Positions 27,531 to 37,095 of a stretch of DNA of 64,000 nucleotides are shown here, piece by piece. This DNA comes from Corynebacterium sp. 122RC1 (GTDB lineage Bacteria > Actinomycetota > Actinomycetes > Mycobacteriales > Mycobacteriaceae). Below the pieces are notes generated by a model, which saw nothing but the letters and a program-made list of their open reading frames with translations, was not told where the DNA came from and made no database searches. Within the stretch, counting starts at the first letter, position 1; each line of letters starts with the position of its first letter. Where the stretch lies: positions 1-64,000 of the forward strand of contig NZ_JANIKD010000009.1 of NCBI RefSeq assembly GCF_024580955.1, written 5' to 3'. The position numbers were made by a program, and so were the translations under genes.

Positions 27531-28406
27531 ATGGAAACACATGTGGCGCTGCTGGGTCCGCAGGAAATTCGCACCCTGGCCGAGGCCTTGGAGGTTCAAC
27601 CCACCAAGAAGCTCGGCCAAAACTTTGTGCATGACCCAAACACGGTCCGCATGATTGTTGCGGCTGCAGAGATCACCGAGGAAGACCACGTCATTGAGGT
27701 GGGCCCCGGATTGGGGTCGCTCACCCTGGCGCTGTTGGACACAGCTCATCAAGTCACCGCAGTGGAGATTGATCCCCGCCTTGCCGCACAACTGCCCATC
27801 ACGGTCGCACAGCGCGCGGCGCAGGTGGCTGATCGCCTCACCATCATTGAGCGTGACGCTCTGAAGATCCAGGAGCAGGACATTCACCAGCCCACGGCAT
27901 TGGTGGCCAACTTGCCCTACAACGTGTCCGTGCCGGTGCTCCTGCACTTGCTGCGGATTTTCCCCTCGATCCGGCGGGTGCTCGTGATGGTGCAGGCTGA
28001 GGTGGCGGATCGTTTGGCGGCCACCCCCGGCAGCAAGATCTACGGCGTACCAAGCGTGAAGGCCGCGTTTTATGGTTCGGTGCGCCGCGCCGGATCCATT
28101 GGGAAAAATGTGTTTTGGCCTGCGCCAAAGATTGAGTCGGGCTTGGTGCGGATTGATTGTTTTGCCCCTGGGGAAAGCCCCTGGCCGGTTACTGAGGAAC
28201 TTCGCGCGCAAGTGTTCCCGATTGTGGATGCGGCCTTTGCACAACGTCGGAAAACGTTGCGCTCGGCGCTGAAACCCCTGGTGGGCGCGGAAGTCTTGGA
28301 GGCTGCGGGAGTGGATCCAAGTCGGCGCGGTGAGACGCTTGGGGTGGAGGAGTACATTCGCATCGCCCTAGCTCAGCAGGCGGTGGAAGGCGGCGGCGAT
28401 GCCTAG
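27531..28406 (+). CDS. ksgA: 16S rRNA dimethyladenosine transferase
   Basis: A 291-residue KsgA/RsmA that dimethylates A1518 and A1519 of 16S rRNA. Motifs: '[17 protein letters not shown]', SAM loop '[15 protein letters not shown]', and catalytic '[14 protein letters not shown]'. Possible starts are GTG 27513, GTG 27525 and ATG 27531; the last is chosen. Its end overlaps ispE by 8 bp, a linkage common in actinobacteria. Confidence 0.95.
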   Translation: METHVALLGPQEIRTLAEALEVQPTKKLGQNFVHDPNTVRMIVAAAEITEEDHVIEVGPGLGSLTLALLDTAHQVTAVEIDPRLAAQLPITVAQRAAQVADRLTIIERDALKIQEQDIHQPTALVANLPYNVSVPVLLHLLRIFPSIRRVLVMVQAEVADRLAATPGSKIYGVPSVKAAFYGSVRRAGSIGKNVFWPAPKIESGLVRIDCFAPGESPWPVTEELRAQVFPIVDAAFAQRRKTLRSALKPLVGAEVLEAAGVDPSRRGETLGVEEYIRIALAQQAVEGGGDA

Positions 28407-29361
28407 GCAGCAAACGCAGTCCACCGCGGTGCAAGACAGCATCGTGGCCGTCGCGCATGCGAAAGTGAACTTGCATCTTGGGGTGGGGCCGTTGCGTGAA
28501 GATGGCTACCACGACCTGGTCACGGTATTCCAGGCGCTTTCGCTTTCCGACGAGCTCACGTTGCGCCCCCTGCAAGGTCACGCGGCTCGCGGGGAGTTTG
28601 TGCAGCGCCTGGAAATTACCTCCAGCGATCCCCGTATGAGCATCGGCGTGCCAGCGGATCACACGAACCTCGCCTGGAAGGCAGCGGAATCCCTCTACGC
28701 CTGGCACCTAGACCAAGGCGGAGCGCAGTTGCCTCCGGTGGAGCTTGAACTGCACAAAGGTATTCCCACCGCCGGTGGCATGGCCGGGGGCAGTGCCGAC
28801 GCCGCCGCCGCCCTGCGGGCGGTGAGCGCCTACCTGCCTGGCGACGTCGATACGCCCACCCTCCTTGCCCTCGCCGCCGAGCTGGGCTCGGATGTGCCAT
28901 TTACCCTGCTCGGTGAGACGTGCCTGGGCACGGGCCGTGGGGAGAACCTGGTGCCGATGATGTCTCGTGGCACCTATCACTGGGCATTGGCTTTTGCAGA
29001 GGAGGGGCTTTCCACGCCGCGGGTGTTTGCAAAGTTGGATACGCTGCAGCGCACCCCGCGCTTGGACACCCAGGCCCTGGCTACAGCGCTGATCAGCGGT
29101 GATCCGCGGGAGGTGGCAAAGTACCTTCACAACGACCTCCAAGCTGCAGCGCTTTCGATCCGCCCGGCGCTGCGCAAGACCCTGGAAGTGGGCGTGGCTG
29201 CGGGTGCGTTGAAGGGCATCGTCTCGGGTTCGGGGCCAACGTGCGCGTTTTTGTGTGAGAGCGAGGCCCAGGCGCGTGAAGTGGTAGCGGAATTGCAATT
29301 GTTTGGGCGCGCGGCCTACGCATCTGGCCCGGACCTCGGCGCGTATGTGAAAGGGATGTGA
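28399..29361 (+). CDS. ispE: 4-diphosphocytidyl-2-C-methylerythritol kinase
   Basis: A 320-residue GHMP kinase of the non-mevalonate isoprenoid pathway, phosphorylating CDP-ME. '[29 protein letters not shown]' at the N-terminus and the ATP loop '[18 protein letters not shown]' identify it; the C-terminal '[14 protein letters not shown]' is also conserved. It overlaps ksgA (8 bp) and the ABC-F gene (4 bp), so the three are translationally coupled. Confidence 0.95.
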   Translation: MPRQQTQSTAVQDSIVAVAHAKVNLHLGVGPLREDGYHDLVTVFQALSLSDELTLRPLQGHAARGEFVQRLEITSSDPRMSIGVPADHTNLAWKAAESLYAWHLDQGGAQLPPVELELHKGIPTAGGMAGGSADAAAALRAVSAYLPGDVDTPTLLALAAELGSDVPFTLLGETCLGTGRGENLVPMMSRGTYHWALAFAEEGLSTPRVFAKLDTLQRTPRLDTQALATALISGDPREVAKYLHNDLQAAALSIRPALRKTLEVGVAAGALKGIVSGSGPTCAFLCESEAQAREVVAELQLFGRAAYASGPDLGAYVKGM

Positions 29362-31253
29362 CCCTCGTGGCGAACTTGATCAATCTGGAAACGGTGAGCA
29401 AGTCTTTTGGCCTGAAAACCCTGCTCGACAACGTGAGTTTGGGCATTCAGACCGGGGATCGAATCGGCGTGGTTGGACTCAACGGTGGAGGCAAAACCAC
29501 GCTGCTGGAGGTGCTCACGGGCATCGAGCCGCCAGACTCCGGCCGAGTGAGCCACAACTCGGCGCTGCGTATGGCGGTGGTGACGCAGCGCGCGGAGCTG
29601 GATCCGGAGGCGAGCATTGCCGACGTTGTCATTGCACCACTTGGCCTGCAAACCTACGAATGGGCCTCCAACGCGAAAGTGCGGGAGGTGCTCGCGGGGA
29701 TCGGCGTGGACGCGCTGGGTTTGGATACCTTGGTGGGACAGCTTTCCGGTGGTGAGCGCCGCCGCGTGAACCTGGCGGCCGCGCTGGTGCAGGACTTGGA
29801 CCTGGTGGTGCTGGACGAGCCCACCAACCACCTGGATGTTGAGGGCGTGCAGTGGCTTGCCCAGCACCTGCTTTCGCGAAACATCGCGGTAGTGGTAGTT
29901 ACGCACGACCGCTGGTTTTTGGATACCGTGGCAACCCGCACTTGGGAGGTTCACGACGGGCAGGTGGACACCTACGAGGGTGGCTACAACGATTGGATTT
30001 TTGCCCGCGCCGAGCGCTCCCGCCAAGCTGACGCGATGGAGCAGCGCAGGCAAAACCTCGCGCGCAAAGAATTGGCATGGTTGCGCAGGGGAGCGCCGGC
30101 GCGTACCTCCAAGCCTCGCTACCGCATTGAAGCTGCAGAGGCGCTGATCGCCAACGTGCCTGCCCCGCGTGACACGGTGGAGCTCATGGCGTTTGCCAAG
30201 CAGCGCCAAGGCAAAGTTGTGGTGGAGCTGGAGGATGCGCGCATTGAAACGCCGGCTCCGGAATCACGGGTACTGGTGAATGACCTCACCTGGCGCCTCG
30301 CACCAGGTGAACGCATTGGTGTGGTGGGGGTGAACGGCTCAGGGAAAACTACCTTGTTGCGTGCCCTCGCCGGGGCCCATCCGCTGAGCGCCGGGCGCCG
30401 CATTGAAGGCAAAACGGTGCGTTTGGGCTGGTTGCGCCAGGAATTGGATGACCTGGATCCGAATCTTCGGCTGTTGGATGCCGTGGAGGAAGTGGCCAGC
30501 TACGTGCACTTTGGCAAGAAGGAGCTTTCCGCTTCCCAACTTGCAGAGCGCCTTGGCTTTTCCGCGAAGCGTCAGCGTACCCCGGTGGGTGACCTCTCCG
30601 GTGGCGAGCGCCGCCGCCTCCAGCTCACCAGGGTGCTCATGAGTGAGCCCAACCTCCTGCTGCTGGATGAGCCCACCAACGATCTGGACATTGATACGCT
30701 CCAAGAGCTGGAATCATTGCTGGATTCCTGGCCGGGCACCCTGGTAGTGATCTCCCACGACCGCTACCTCATTGAGCGTATCGCCGACTCCACCTGGGCC
30801 CTGTTCGGAGACGGCGCCCTGACCAACCTGCCCGGCGGTATTGAGGAGTACCTGCGCCGAAGAGAACAAATTGCAGGCGCGGTGAAGGGGCAAGGGGATC
30901 CGCGAGGTGTAGGCGCCGCTGTGGGTGCCACGGCGCCTGCTGCTGACTCGCAATCACAGCAGGCCCAGCCGGGACAGCAGGTCCAGCCGGAAACGGCGGG
31001 AAATGCGGGAGCCGCTAGCGCGCTGAGCAACCAGGAGATCCGGGAACTTAACAAGAAGATGGCCGCGGTGGAACGCAAGATGGCCAAACTTGACCCGCAG
31101 ATTGATGCGTTGCATGAAAAGATGGCTGCTGCAGCAGCCGCCATGGAGACCGATGCGTTGGTGGAGCTTGACGCCCAGCTCAAAGCACTCCGACAGGAGC
31201 GCGAAGCCCTTGAAATGGAGTGGATGGAACTGGGCGAGCAGCTTGAGGCCTAA
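29358..31253 (+). CDS. ABC-F family ATPase
   Basis: A 631-residue protein with two ABC domains and no membrane helices. Domain 1: Walker A 'GLNGGGKTTLLEVL', signature 'LSGGERRRVNLA', Walker B 'LVVLDEPTNHLD'. Domain 2: 'GVNGSGKTTLLRAL', 'LSGGERRRLQL', 'LLLLDEPTNDLD'. The C-terminus holds an Ala/Gln-rich linker and a coiled coil (about 555-630). ABC-F proteins act on ribosomes, as translation factors or in antibiotic protection. Downstream of ispE is its usual place in Corynebacterium, which points to a housekeeping factor. GTG start overlaps the ispE stop. Confidence 0.92.
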   Translation: MTLVANLINLETVSKSFGLKTLLDNVSLGIQTGDRIGVVGLNGGGKTTLLEVLTGIEPPDSGRVSHNSALRMAVVTQRAELDPEASIADVVIAPLGLQTYEWASNAKVREVLAGIGVDALGLDTLVGQLSGGERRRVNLAAALVQDLDLVVLDEPTNHLDVEGVQWLAQHLLSRNIAVVVVTHDRWFLDTVATRTWEVHDGQVDTYEGGYNDWIFARAERSRQADAMEQRRQNLARKELAWLRRGAPARTSKPRYRIEAAEALIANVPAPRDTVELMAFAKQRQGKVVVELEDARIETPAPESRVLVNDLTWRLAPGERIGVVGVNGSGKTTLLRALAGAHPLSAGRRIEGKTVRLGWLRQELDDLDPNLRLLDAVEEVASYVHFGKKELSASQLAERLGFSAKRQRTPVGDLSGGERRRLQLTRVLMSEPNLLLLDEPTNDLDIDTLQELESLLDSWPGTLVVISHDRYLIERIADSTWALFGDGALTNLPGGIEEYLRRREQIAGAVKGQGDPRGVGAAVGATAPAADSQSQQAQPGQQVQPETAGNAGAASALSNQEIRELNKKMAAVERKMAKLDPQIDALHEKMAAAAAAMETDALVELDAQLKALRQEREALEMEWMELGEQLEA

Positions 31254-31283
31254 GCGCTGGTGCCTGGAAGCCCAGCCTGAGCG

Positions 31284-31934
31284 CTAGGTCAGTTGCACCG
31301 TGGTGACGCAGGTTGGGTCATCAGCGCTCGTGCCCAGGGGAACCGTGGCGGTTTTCGCGCCCTCCGGGGTGTCCCCAGCAAGGGTGATGCTGAGCTCGCC
31401 CTGCAGGTCCCGCGGCAGCCACAGGCCCACAAAGCCGTTGTCAAAGGTGGTGGTGGCTTGTTCAATCACCACGTTCCCGGCGCTGTCCGTGACCTTTACA
31501 TCAACGTCCCTATTGCCCAGCTCACCTTTGCAGGTGGTGAGGCTGTGGTAGAAGCAGTCGTGAGTCTTGTCCAAGTATGGGGCGATGCTTACATAGAACT
31601 CGTCCTCGGGCATCGTCAGGGTCACCGTTTCACCGGAGGTATCACTGAGCTCTAGTACCTCCGGCTTGATGGACGCGCGAAGATCCGTCGGGCGATCGTC
31701 GAGCGCCTGGGCGTCCAGAAGCGTGATGATCTCGCGGCTATCCAACCCAGCGAGTTGATGCTCGGCGAGCCACTGCACACCCGGGGCTTCGCTGACCGCG
31801 GCGGCTGCTTCTGCGGAGGAAGCGGCGGAGGCGGAGGAAGATGAGGTTTCGTTGTCCGGTGTGCAAGCACTCAGCGCGAGCGCACCAACGAGCACAGCCG
31901 CGGCTGCCTGGGCGGGTATGCGATGCAAAGCCAT
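31284..31934 (-). CDS. cueP: CueP-family copper-binding lipoprotein
   Basis: A 216-residue lipoprotein: signal peptide with lipobox 'LALSAC' (Cys24), a Ser/Ala-rich linker, then a CueP-like domain. The family marks are 'THDCFYHSLTTCKGEL' (two cysteines eight residues apart), 'NGFVGLWLPRDLQGEL' and the C-terminal 'DDPTCVTTVQLT' with a third cysteine. Salmonella CueP binds copper in the periplasm through these three cysteines. A copper role here also fits the multicopper oxidase at the end of the window. Convergent with the ABC-F gene. Confidence 0.88.
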   Translation of the reverse strand: MALHRIPAQAAAAVLVGALALSACTPDNETSSSSASAASSAEAAAAVSEAPGVQWLAEHQLAGLDSREIITLLDAQALDDRPTDLRASIKPEVLELSDTSGETVTLTMPEDEFYVSIAPYLDKTHDCFYHSLTTCKGELGNRDVDVKVTDSAGNVVIEQATTTFDNGFVGLWLPRDLQGELSITLAGDTPEGAKTATVPLGTSADDPTCVTTVQLT

Positions 31935-32326
31935 GGAAAATCCTTCAGAAGGGGTGACTACAGGTAAGAAATAAGAAAGAAACGTTCAGTGCCACTGTAA
32001 AATTGCCGACGCCGCGCCGTCTATGTGCTCTGGGTCATCGCCAAACCCACACTCGCCCCGAAAATCCCGCCTGAACTGTGTGTTTTCGCCACGGTTGCAT
32101 ATTGCCGCCCGTGTGTCAGTGTGAGAATTCTCCACTTCACGCCCTCCGATCCACGCATATAAATCAGGTGGCGTACCGACGCGCCCAGCACTCACACAAC
32201 GCAAGGCAACTCCTTAGCGCGGCTAAGGCTGCAGGAGGCTGCGGAACGTGGGAGAATGGCCAAACATGGCTTCGCAGGGGATCGGGCCAGTAAACGGGCC
32301 CTGCGTGTAATGAACTTGAGGAAGTA
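31935..32326. other. Divergent intergenic region cueP / hsp90-like
   Basis: This 392-bp gap holds both promoters and no credible gene. Next to cueP, the 11-bp palindrome CAGTGCCACTG (31987-31997) overlaps TACAGT, a possible minus-strand -10 box (31994-31999). Towards the hsp90-like gene a 17-bp perfect palindrome occurs at 32212-32228. The start of the hsp90-like gene has GAGGAAGTA as ribosome-binding site. Confidence 0.6.
32212..32228. promoter_or_regulatory. 17-bp palindrome upstream of hsp90-like gene
   Basis: CCTTAGC-GCG-GCTAAGG has perfect 7-bp arms. It lies 98 bp before the start codon of the Hsp90-like gene and could be an operator or a stable hairpin in its leader. Confidence 0.5.
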
Positions 32327-34204
32327 ATGGATTCACCACAACAATTCCACGTTGACCTCGGTGGCATGGTCTCTCTGCTTTCCCGCAACCTCTATTCGGG
32401 GCCCCGGGTGTTTGTGCGGGAGTTGCTGCAAAATGGCATCGATGCCATCACTGCGCGCCGGGAGGAAGACCCCGATTGCCCCGCGCAGATCAACATTGAG
32501 CTTCTCTCCACTCACCCGAGCGGTGTGCTGGATCTCGTTCGCTTCAGTGATACCGGCAAGGGAATCACCTTGGAGGAATCAAGGGAGCTGCTGGCCACCA
32601 TTGGTGCGAGCTCCAAGCGTGACGAGTTCGGTTTTCATCGCAGTGACTACCTGGGCCAGTTTGGTATTGGACTGCTGAGCGCGCTTATGGTGTCACCCTC
32701 CATCGTGGTGTACTCCCGCAGCATTGACGCCCTGGACCAGCCAATCCGGTGGGAGGGCAATTCCAATGGCACCTGGACCACCCGCCCGGTGCAGCCTCAT
32801 GAATTGCCGGAAGCGCTGCAAACTGGCCCCGGCACTACGGTAGAGCTGCGTCGAACGGACTTTGACTTTGGCCGCATCCCCGGCTTGGTGGATTACTACG
32901 GGCGCTACTTGCCAGCGGAAATCGTGATCAATGGCGAGCCTTTGGAAAGCGAGCAGCCCCCGTGGCTGCAAGACGAGGAAGGCCAACAGCGGTGGTGTGA
33001 GCAGCACTTCGGTTTCACACCCTTTGCCTGTGTGCCGCTCAATGACATCCTCTCCGGCGCTCGCGGCGTGGCGTACATTATTCCTTCTGGCGCACACCCT
33101 GGCCAGCATGTGAAGCACACGGTGTACTTGCATGGAATGATGCTGGGGGACCGGATCAGTGATCTGCTCCCTGAGTGGGCGTATTTTGCCCGCGTGGTGG
33201 TGGACGTGGAACACCTGCGCCCCACGGCGTCCCGGGAGGCGCTTGCCAACGATGAAGCCCTTGCAGAGACCAGGGAGTCCTTCGGCTCGCAGGTCCGCCA
33301 GTGGCTGCAATCCTTGGCCGAGCTGGACCCGCACCAATTCGCGGAGTTCGTGTCCCTGCACTTGGCTGGGTTGAAATCCCTTGCGTTGGTGGATGAGCAA
33401 ACCCGCAGGCTCGTTGCCCGCACCGTGCCCGTACCCACCACGTTGGGGCCAATGACATTGGATGAAGTAATCGGGCTGAAAAACGGCATCCGGTTCACCC
33501 GAACAACCAAGGCATTTGAGGCCATCGCCGCGGTGGCTCAGGCGCGTGAGGTGTTGGTGGTAAATGCCGGCTACGCCTTTGATGAGGAAATCCTGGACCT
33601 CCTGCGCCTGGACTACCCGGATATCCTCATCGAGGAGCTCAGCGCAACCAGCCTGTTGGACGATCTGGAACTGCCAACCCACACCCAAAGGATTCACCTT
33701 ATGCCGGTGGTGCATGCCAGCGAGCAAGCCTTGGAGGGCGAGGATGTAGAGGTGGTGCTGCGTCGGTTTTCACCGGAAGACTTGCCCGCGGTGTACCTCC
33801 CGCAGCCGGACAGTGCGGGGCGCCGCATTGAGCAGCGAGTTCGGGAGGAAGATGAACAGATCGATGCCCTGATGAGCCTCCTGGAATCCCGCCCCCAGAA
33901 ACGGACCGGGTCCGGGAATGGAAACCAGCCGCCGAACTCACTTGGCGCGGAGGCTGAAATGCCGCAGCTGGTATTGAATGCGGATAGCCCGGTGATCGCG
34001 CAGCTCGCGGACTTGCAGCGAGTCAGTAGTAGAAACACGCCCGGCAATCGTCTGGATGCAGACTCCACCGGGCAAGAACTGCTCGTGGCAGGCATCAGAG
34101 CGCTCTATGTGCAGGCATTGATCTCCGCGCACCAAGAACTCGGGCCGAAGGCCCGGAGGTGGTCGGTGAGCCTGCTCAGCACGCTCATTGCCCATGCGCT
34201 CTAA
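32327..34204 (+). CDS. Atypical Hsp90/HtpG-like ATPase
   Basis: A 625-residue Hsp90-family protein. The GHKL ATPase domain is complete: 'VRELLQNGIDAI' (Glu32, Asn36, Asp39), 'FSDTGKGIT' (Asp75) and 'GQFGIGLLSAL' (about 110-120). The middle domain keeps 'LRPTASREALANDE' (about 300-312), equivalent to the catalytic-Arg loop of HtpG. The last 200 residues do not look like the HtpG dimerisation domain; they include a Pro/Gly/Asn-rich linker (about 525-545). It is the first gene of a two-gene unit with a large repeat protein, an arrangement I recall from other actinobacteria without known function. It may be a dedicated chaperone or switch ATPase rather than general HtpG. Confidence 0.82.
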   Translation: MDSPQQFHVDLGGMVSLLSRNLYSGPRVFVRELLQNGIDAITARREEDPDCPAQINIELLSTHPSGVLDLVRFSDTGKGITLEESRELLATIGASSKRDEFGFHRSDYLGQFGIGLLSALMVSPSIVVYSRSIDALDQPIRWEGNSNGTWTTRPVQPHELPEALQTGPGTTVELRRTDFDFGRIPGLVDYYGRYLPAEIVINGEPLESEQPPWLQDEEGQQRWCEQHFGFTPFACVPLNDILSGARGVAYIIPSGAHPGQHVKHTVYLHGMMLGDRISDLLPEWAYFARVVVDVEHLRPTASREALANDEALAETRESFGSQVRQWLQSLAELDPHQFAEFVSLHLAGLKSLALVDEQTRRLVARTVPVPTTLGPMTLDEVIGLKNGIRFTRTTKAFEAIAAVAQAREVLVVNAGYAFDEEILDLLRLDYPDILIEELSATSLLDDLELPTHTQRIHLMPVVHASEQALEGEDVEVVLRRFSPEDLPAVYLPQPDSAGRRIEQRVREEDEQIDALMSLLESRPQKRTGSGNGNQPPNSLGAEAEMPQLVLNADSPVIAQLADLQRVSSRNTPGNRLDADSTGQELLVAGIRALYVQALISAHQELGPKARRWSVSLLSTLIAHAL

Positions 34205-34264
34205 AACACAACAACCCGCAAAACAGGCACCCAACCCACACCCCCAAGGATCACACAGTTGAGC

Positions 34265-36733
34265 ATGGAACACAGCAGTAACAATTCTTTCTTGGATGAG
34301 CTCATCGAACGCGCGGAGATGGTTCCCTACAGCAAGGCTGCTTCACAGTTGTGGTCACAAGCTGTGGTCACCGCAGATGAACTGCTGGATTCGGGTGTGG
34401 ATGTTGCTGAAGAGCTGCTGTATTGCCTCATCCAACTGCAGTATTCCTACTACAGCAGCGGGGATGCTACCAGGGTTGTGGCACCCTTCTTGCGCACGCA
34501 AAAACTCTACGAGACCCGCCCTGATCTGTTCCATGAGGAACGCCTTGAAGGATTGGCCTGGGGGTATCGCTACGCCTTCAGCGCCCTGTTGGCAGTACCG
34601 GAAGTGCCAGTAAACCAGTTGCGCGACCTGCTGGACCAAGCCCATGCGCTGTATAAGCAGATCGGTGATTCGCGCCGCGCACTTTTCCAGTTGGAGTACA
34701 CCCTGGCGGAAGCAATCGGGGATGAGCAAGCCGCCGAGGAAGCACACGGCAACTGGCTCAACGCCGAGCACACCCCAATTTCCAATTGCCCCGCGTGCGA
34801 CCCGGAAGTTGCCGCCAGCTACCACTTTGATCGCGGGGAATGGGAACACGGGATCGCCGTTGCGGAGCAGGCGCTGGCAACGGATGAGATGACTTGTTCC
34901 GCGCAGCCGCACTCACTGTTTACCCACCTCATCGAGCCTTATGCGATGACAGGACAGTTCGACAAAGCCTGGAACGCCCACGTGCAGTCCTACCGCGCAA
35001 TCAAGAATGACCCCGCGATGCTCGGCGCACTCGCCGTTCACATTCGGGTGCTCGCGGAGCTTGGGGCGGTTGGCATGCCTGGGTGCACGGAGCGATCCGT
35101 GGAGCTGTTCTGCACCCACCTCCCGTGGTGGATTAATGCGAGCGAGCCGCGCGAGCTGCTGGGCCTGGCCAGCGCTGGTGCGGTGGCGCTCGGCCACCTG
35201 CCTACCGAACGTGGCGGGGAGGTGCTGAACGTGGTCTTGCCAGGTGAGCAGCTTCCTTGGCAGCAGGCACCAACGCTGCACAGCCCAACGGTGCAGCAGG
35301 CGAAACAGTGGTGCGCTGACCTGGCATTCACACTCGCGCGGCGTTTCGACGCCCGCCCGGGCATCCTCCAACCCCGCGCCGTCGCCCGCCTTGAGCGCAA
35401 TCTCCAGGCATCTGGCCAGGGATTGCCGCAGCCCACTGCCGCGTCCTTGGATCGCTCGGGGCTCAAAGCAACAGTGTTGGCGGGTTTCACGGAGCTTGAG
35501 GAGCTGCCCTCCCTCAAAGACGTGGTGGAAGACCCGTGGCGCCAGCAACTCACCGTGGAGCAGTTGTTGGAAGAACACAAGCGTATTGGTTTTCCATTGA
35601 ACAGTTACGCCCTGCGCTTGGAACACCTGGGTGTTCCCGCACCCTATGTGGAGGTCCAGGATTACCCAGATGGCTTGGACATGCTCAAGGCGCACTTGTT
35701 GCTGCGCAGCGATCATCTTGATGCAGCGTACAACCAGGCTATGGCGGTGATGCTTCGGGAGAGCGCACTCACCTCGGGCGATCCGATTGGCCTGCGGATC
35801 AGTGGCTTAATGGTGCTCACCAACGTCCACTTTGAAAAGGAGGAATATCTTCAAGGTCTTTGGATGGTCCAGCAGACGATGAATCTTGCCGCTGATGCCG
35901 GCCTCGGCCCCTACGCGCTGAACACCGCCCGTGGGGTTCTTGGAGTGCTGATGGCAATGGAGCGGTGGGACGCAGCCTGTGCGTTGGCGGAAAACGCACG
36001 CATGATCGCAGGTGAGCATCGCTTCAACGCAGACGGTTGCGTAGTTGCGCAGATCTACGCCGACGCACTGGGCAATCTCGGGCAGGCGCAGCAGGCGGCA
36101 GCGGTGCTGGAGGAGTTCCTGGCATATGGCGATTTGGCAGACGGCGAGGACGGCGCTATCGAACTGGAAATGAGCAGCCAGCTCGCGAACTACCTCGGGG
36201 AGTCAGGGCAGTTGGACCGCGCGCTGGAAGTTGTTGATCAGGTGATCAAGCAGGCAGATGCCTTATCCGAGGCTGCCACCATCGCCACTGATGCCGCTAC
36301 CATTGAGCCCGCCGCCATGCTCGCGATGCGCCTCAGATTGCGCCACCAAAAGATGGGACTGTTACTCGCGGCCCTGCCTCCGCAGCACATTGAATTGCAT
36401 GAGCAGCTCCACGGGTTGATCAACGAGCGTGTGGAGCTGGTGGAACAAGCCAACGTGGAGGAGAAGCAGGACATCATTGCGTCCTTCCTCATGGAAGCAC
36501 TGGAACTCTTTGCCTCACTGGACCGCGTGGACCTAGCCCGTCAGACCATGCAGCGCCTTATTAGCGCGCGGGATGCGGCGGGGGATCGGGCGCTTGCGGC
36601 GTCGGAAATTGCCCAAGTCCTGGAGCAGCTTCCGGACCCCCAAGAGCTCGCGAGGGTGGCAATACGCCTGGTGGGTGAGGATCAAGGGGAGGAGCTTGAT
36701 TGGCTGCGGGCGCTCGCGGCAGGGAATAACTAG
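34265..36733 (+). CDS. Large TPR-like helical repeat protein, partner of Hsp90-like
   Basis: An 822-residue soluble protein made almost wholly of helix pairs resembling degenerate TPRs: for example 'AASYHFDRGEWEHGIAVAEQALATDE', 'GQFDKAWNAHVQSYRAIKND', 'VVAQIYADALGNLGQAQQAAAVLEEFL' and 'LANYLGESGQLDRALEVVDQVI'. No catalytic motif, signal peptide or membrane segment is seen. Two cysteines in 'NCPACDPE' (about 178-183) could bind a metal. It follows the Hsp90-like gene by 60 bp on the same strand. TPR proteins are classic Hsp90 co-chaperones in eukaryotes, so a functional pair is plausible; this is inference. ATG 34265 is preferred to TTG 34259. Confidence 0.75.
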   Translation: MEHSSNNSFLDELIERAEMVPYSKAASQLWSQAVVTADELLDSGVDVAEELLYCLIQLQYSYYSSGDATRVVAPFLRTQKLYETRPDLFHEERLEGLAWGYRYAFSALLAVPEVPVNQLRDLLDQAHALYKQIGDSRRALFQLEYTLAEAIGDEQAAEEAHGNWLNAEHTPISNCPACDPEVAASYHFDRGEWEHGIAVAEQALATDEMTCSAQPHSLFTHLIEPYAMTGQFDKAWNAHVQSYRAIKNDPAMLGALAVHIRVLAELGAVGMPGCTERSVELFCTHLPWWINASEPRELLGLASAGAVALGHLPTERGGEVLNVVLPGEQLPWQQAPTLHSPTVQQAKQWCADLAFTLARRFDARPGILQPRAVARLERNLQASGQGLPQPTAASLDRSGLKATVLAGFTELEELPSLKDVVEDPWRQQLTVEQLLEEHKRIGFPLNSYALRLEHLGVPAPYVEVQDYPDGLDMLKAHLLLRSDHLDAAYNQAMAVMLRESALTSGDPIGLRISGLMVLTNVHFEKEEYLQGLWMVQQTMNLAADAGLGPYALNTARGVLGVLMAMERWDAACALAENARMIAGEHRFNADGCVVAQIYADALGNLGQAQQAAAVLEEFLAYGDLADGEDGAIELEMSSQLANYLGESGQLDRALEVVDQVIKQADALSEAATIATDAATIEPAAMLAMRLRLRHQKMGLLLAALPPQHIELHEQLHGLINERVELVEQANVEEKQDIIASFLMEALELFASLDRVDLARQTMQRLISARDAAGDRALAASEIAQVLEQLPDPQELARVAIRLVGEDQGEELDWLRALAAGNN

Positions 36734-36769
36734 CTGCGGGCGGGCAGATTTTCGCCTACGTTGGAAACC

Positions 36770-37093
36770 ATGATTTTGATTAACGTGCGCTACCAAGTCC
36801 GCCCCGAATACCAAGAGACGTTCCTTGAAGAAACGGCGTGGTTCACCGAGGCCACCCGTGCTGAGGAAGGCAACATCTTCTTCGATTGGTACCGCAGCCC
36901 AGACAACCCCGGTGAGTTCCTGCTCATCGAGGCATTCCAGGATGATGCTGCTGAGGCTCACGTCAATTCCGCGCACTTCAAGCGCGCCCAGGAGGAGCTG
37001 CCTAAGTACTTTGAGCGCACCCCAGACGTGATCAACACCCTCATTCCGGAGAAGACGGAGTGGGATAAGCTCGTGGAATTTGAGGTGAAGTAG
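36770..37093 (+). CDS. Antibiotic biosynthesis monooxygenase-like (YgiN type)
   Basis: A 107-residue ABM-fold protein. It starts MILINVRYQVRPEYQETFLE and contains 'EEGNIFFDWYRSPDNPGEFLLIEAFQDDAAEAHVNSAHFK', the family pattern with a conserved His. Relatives such as YgiN oxidise quinols; others bind haem. Only 2 bp separate it from ppk2, so they are cotranscribed, which is unusual and hints at a link between redox state and polyphosphate. Confidence 0.85.
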   Translation: MILINVRYQVRPEYQETFLEETAWFTEATRAEEGNIFFDWYRSPDNPGEFLLIEAFQDDAAEAHVNSAHFKRAQEELPKYFERTPDVINTLIPEKTEWDKLVEFEVK

Positions 37094-37095
37094 CA

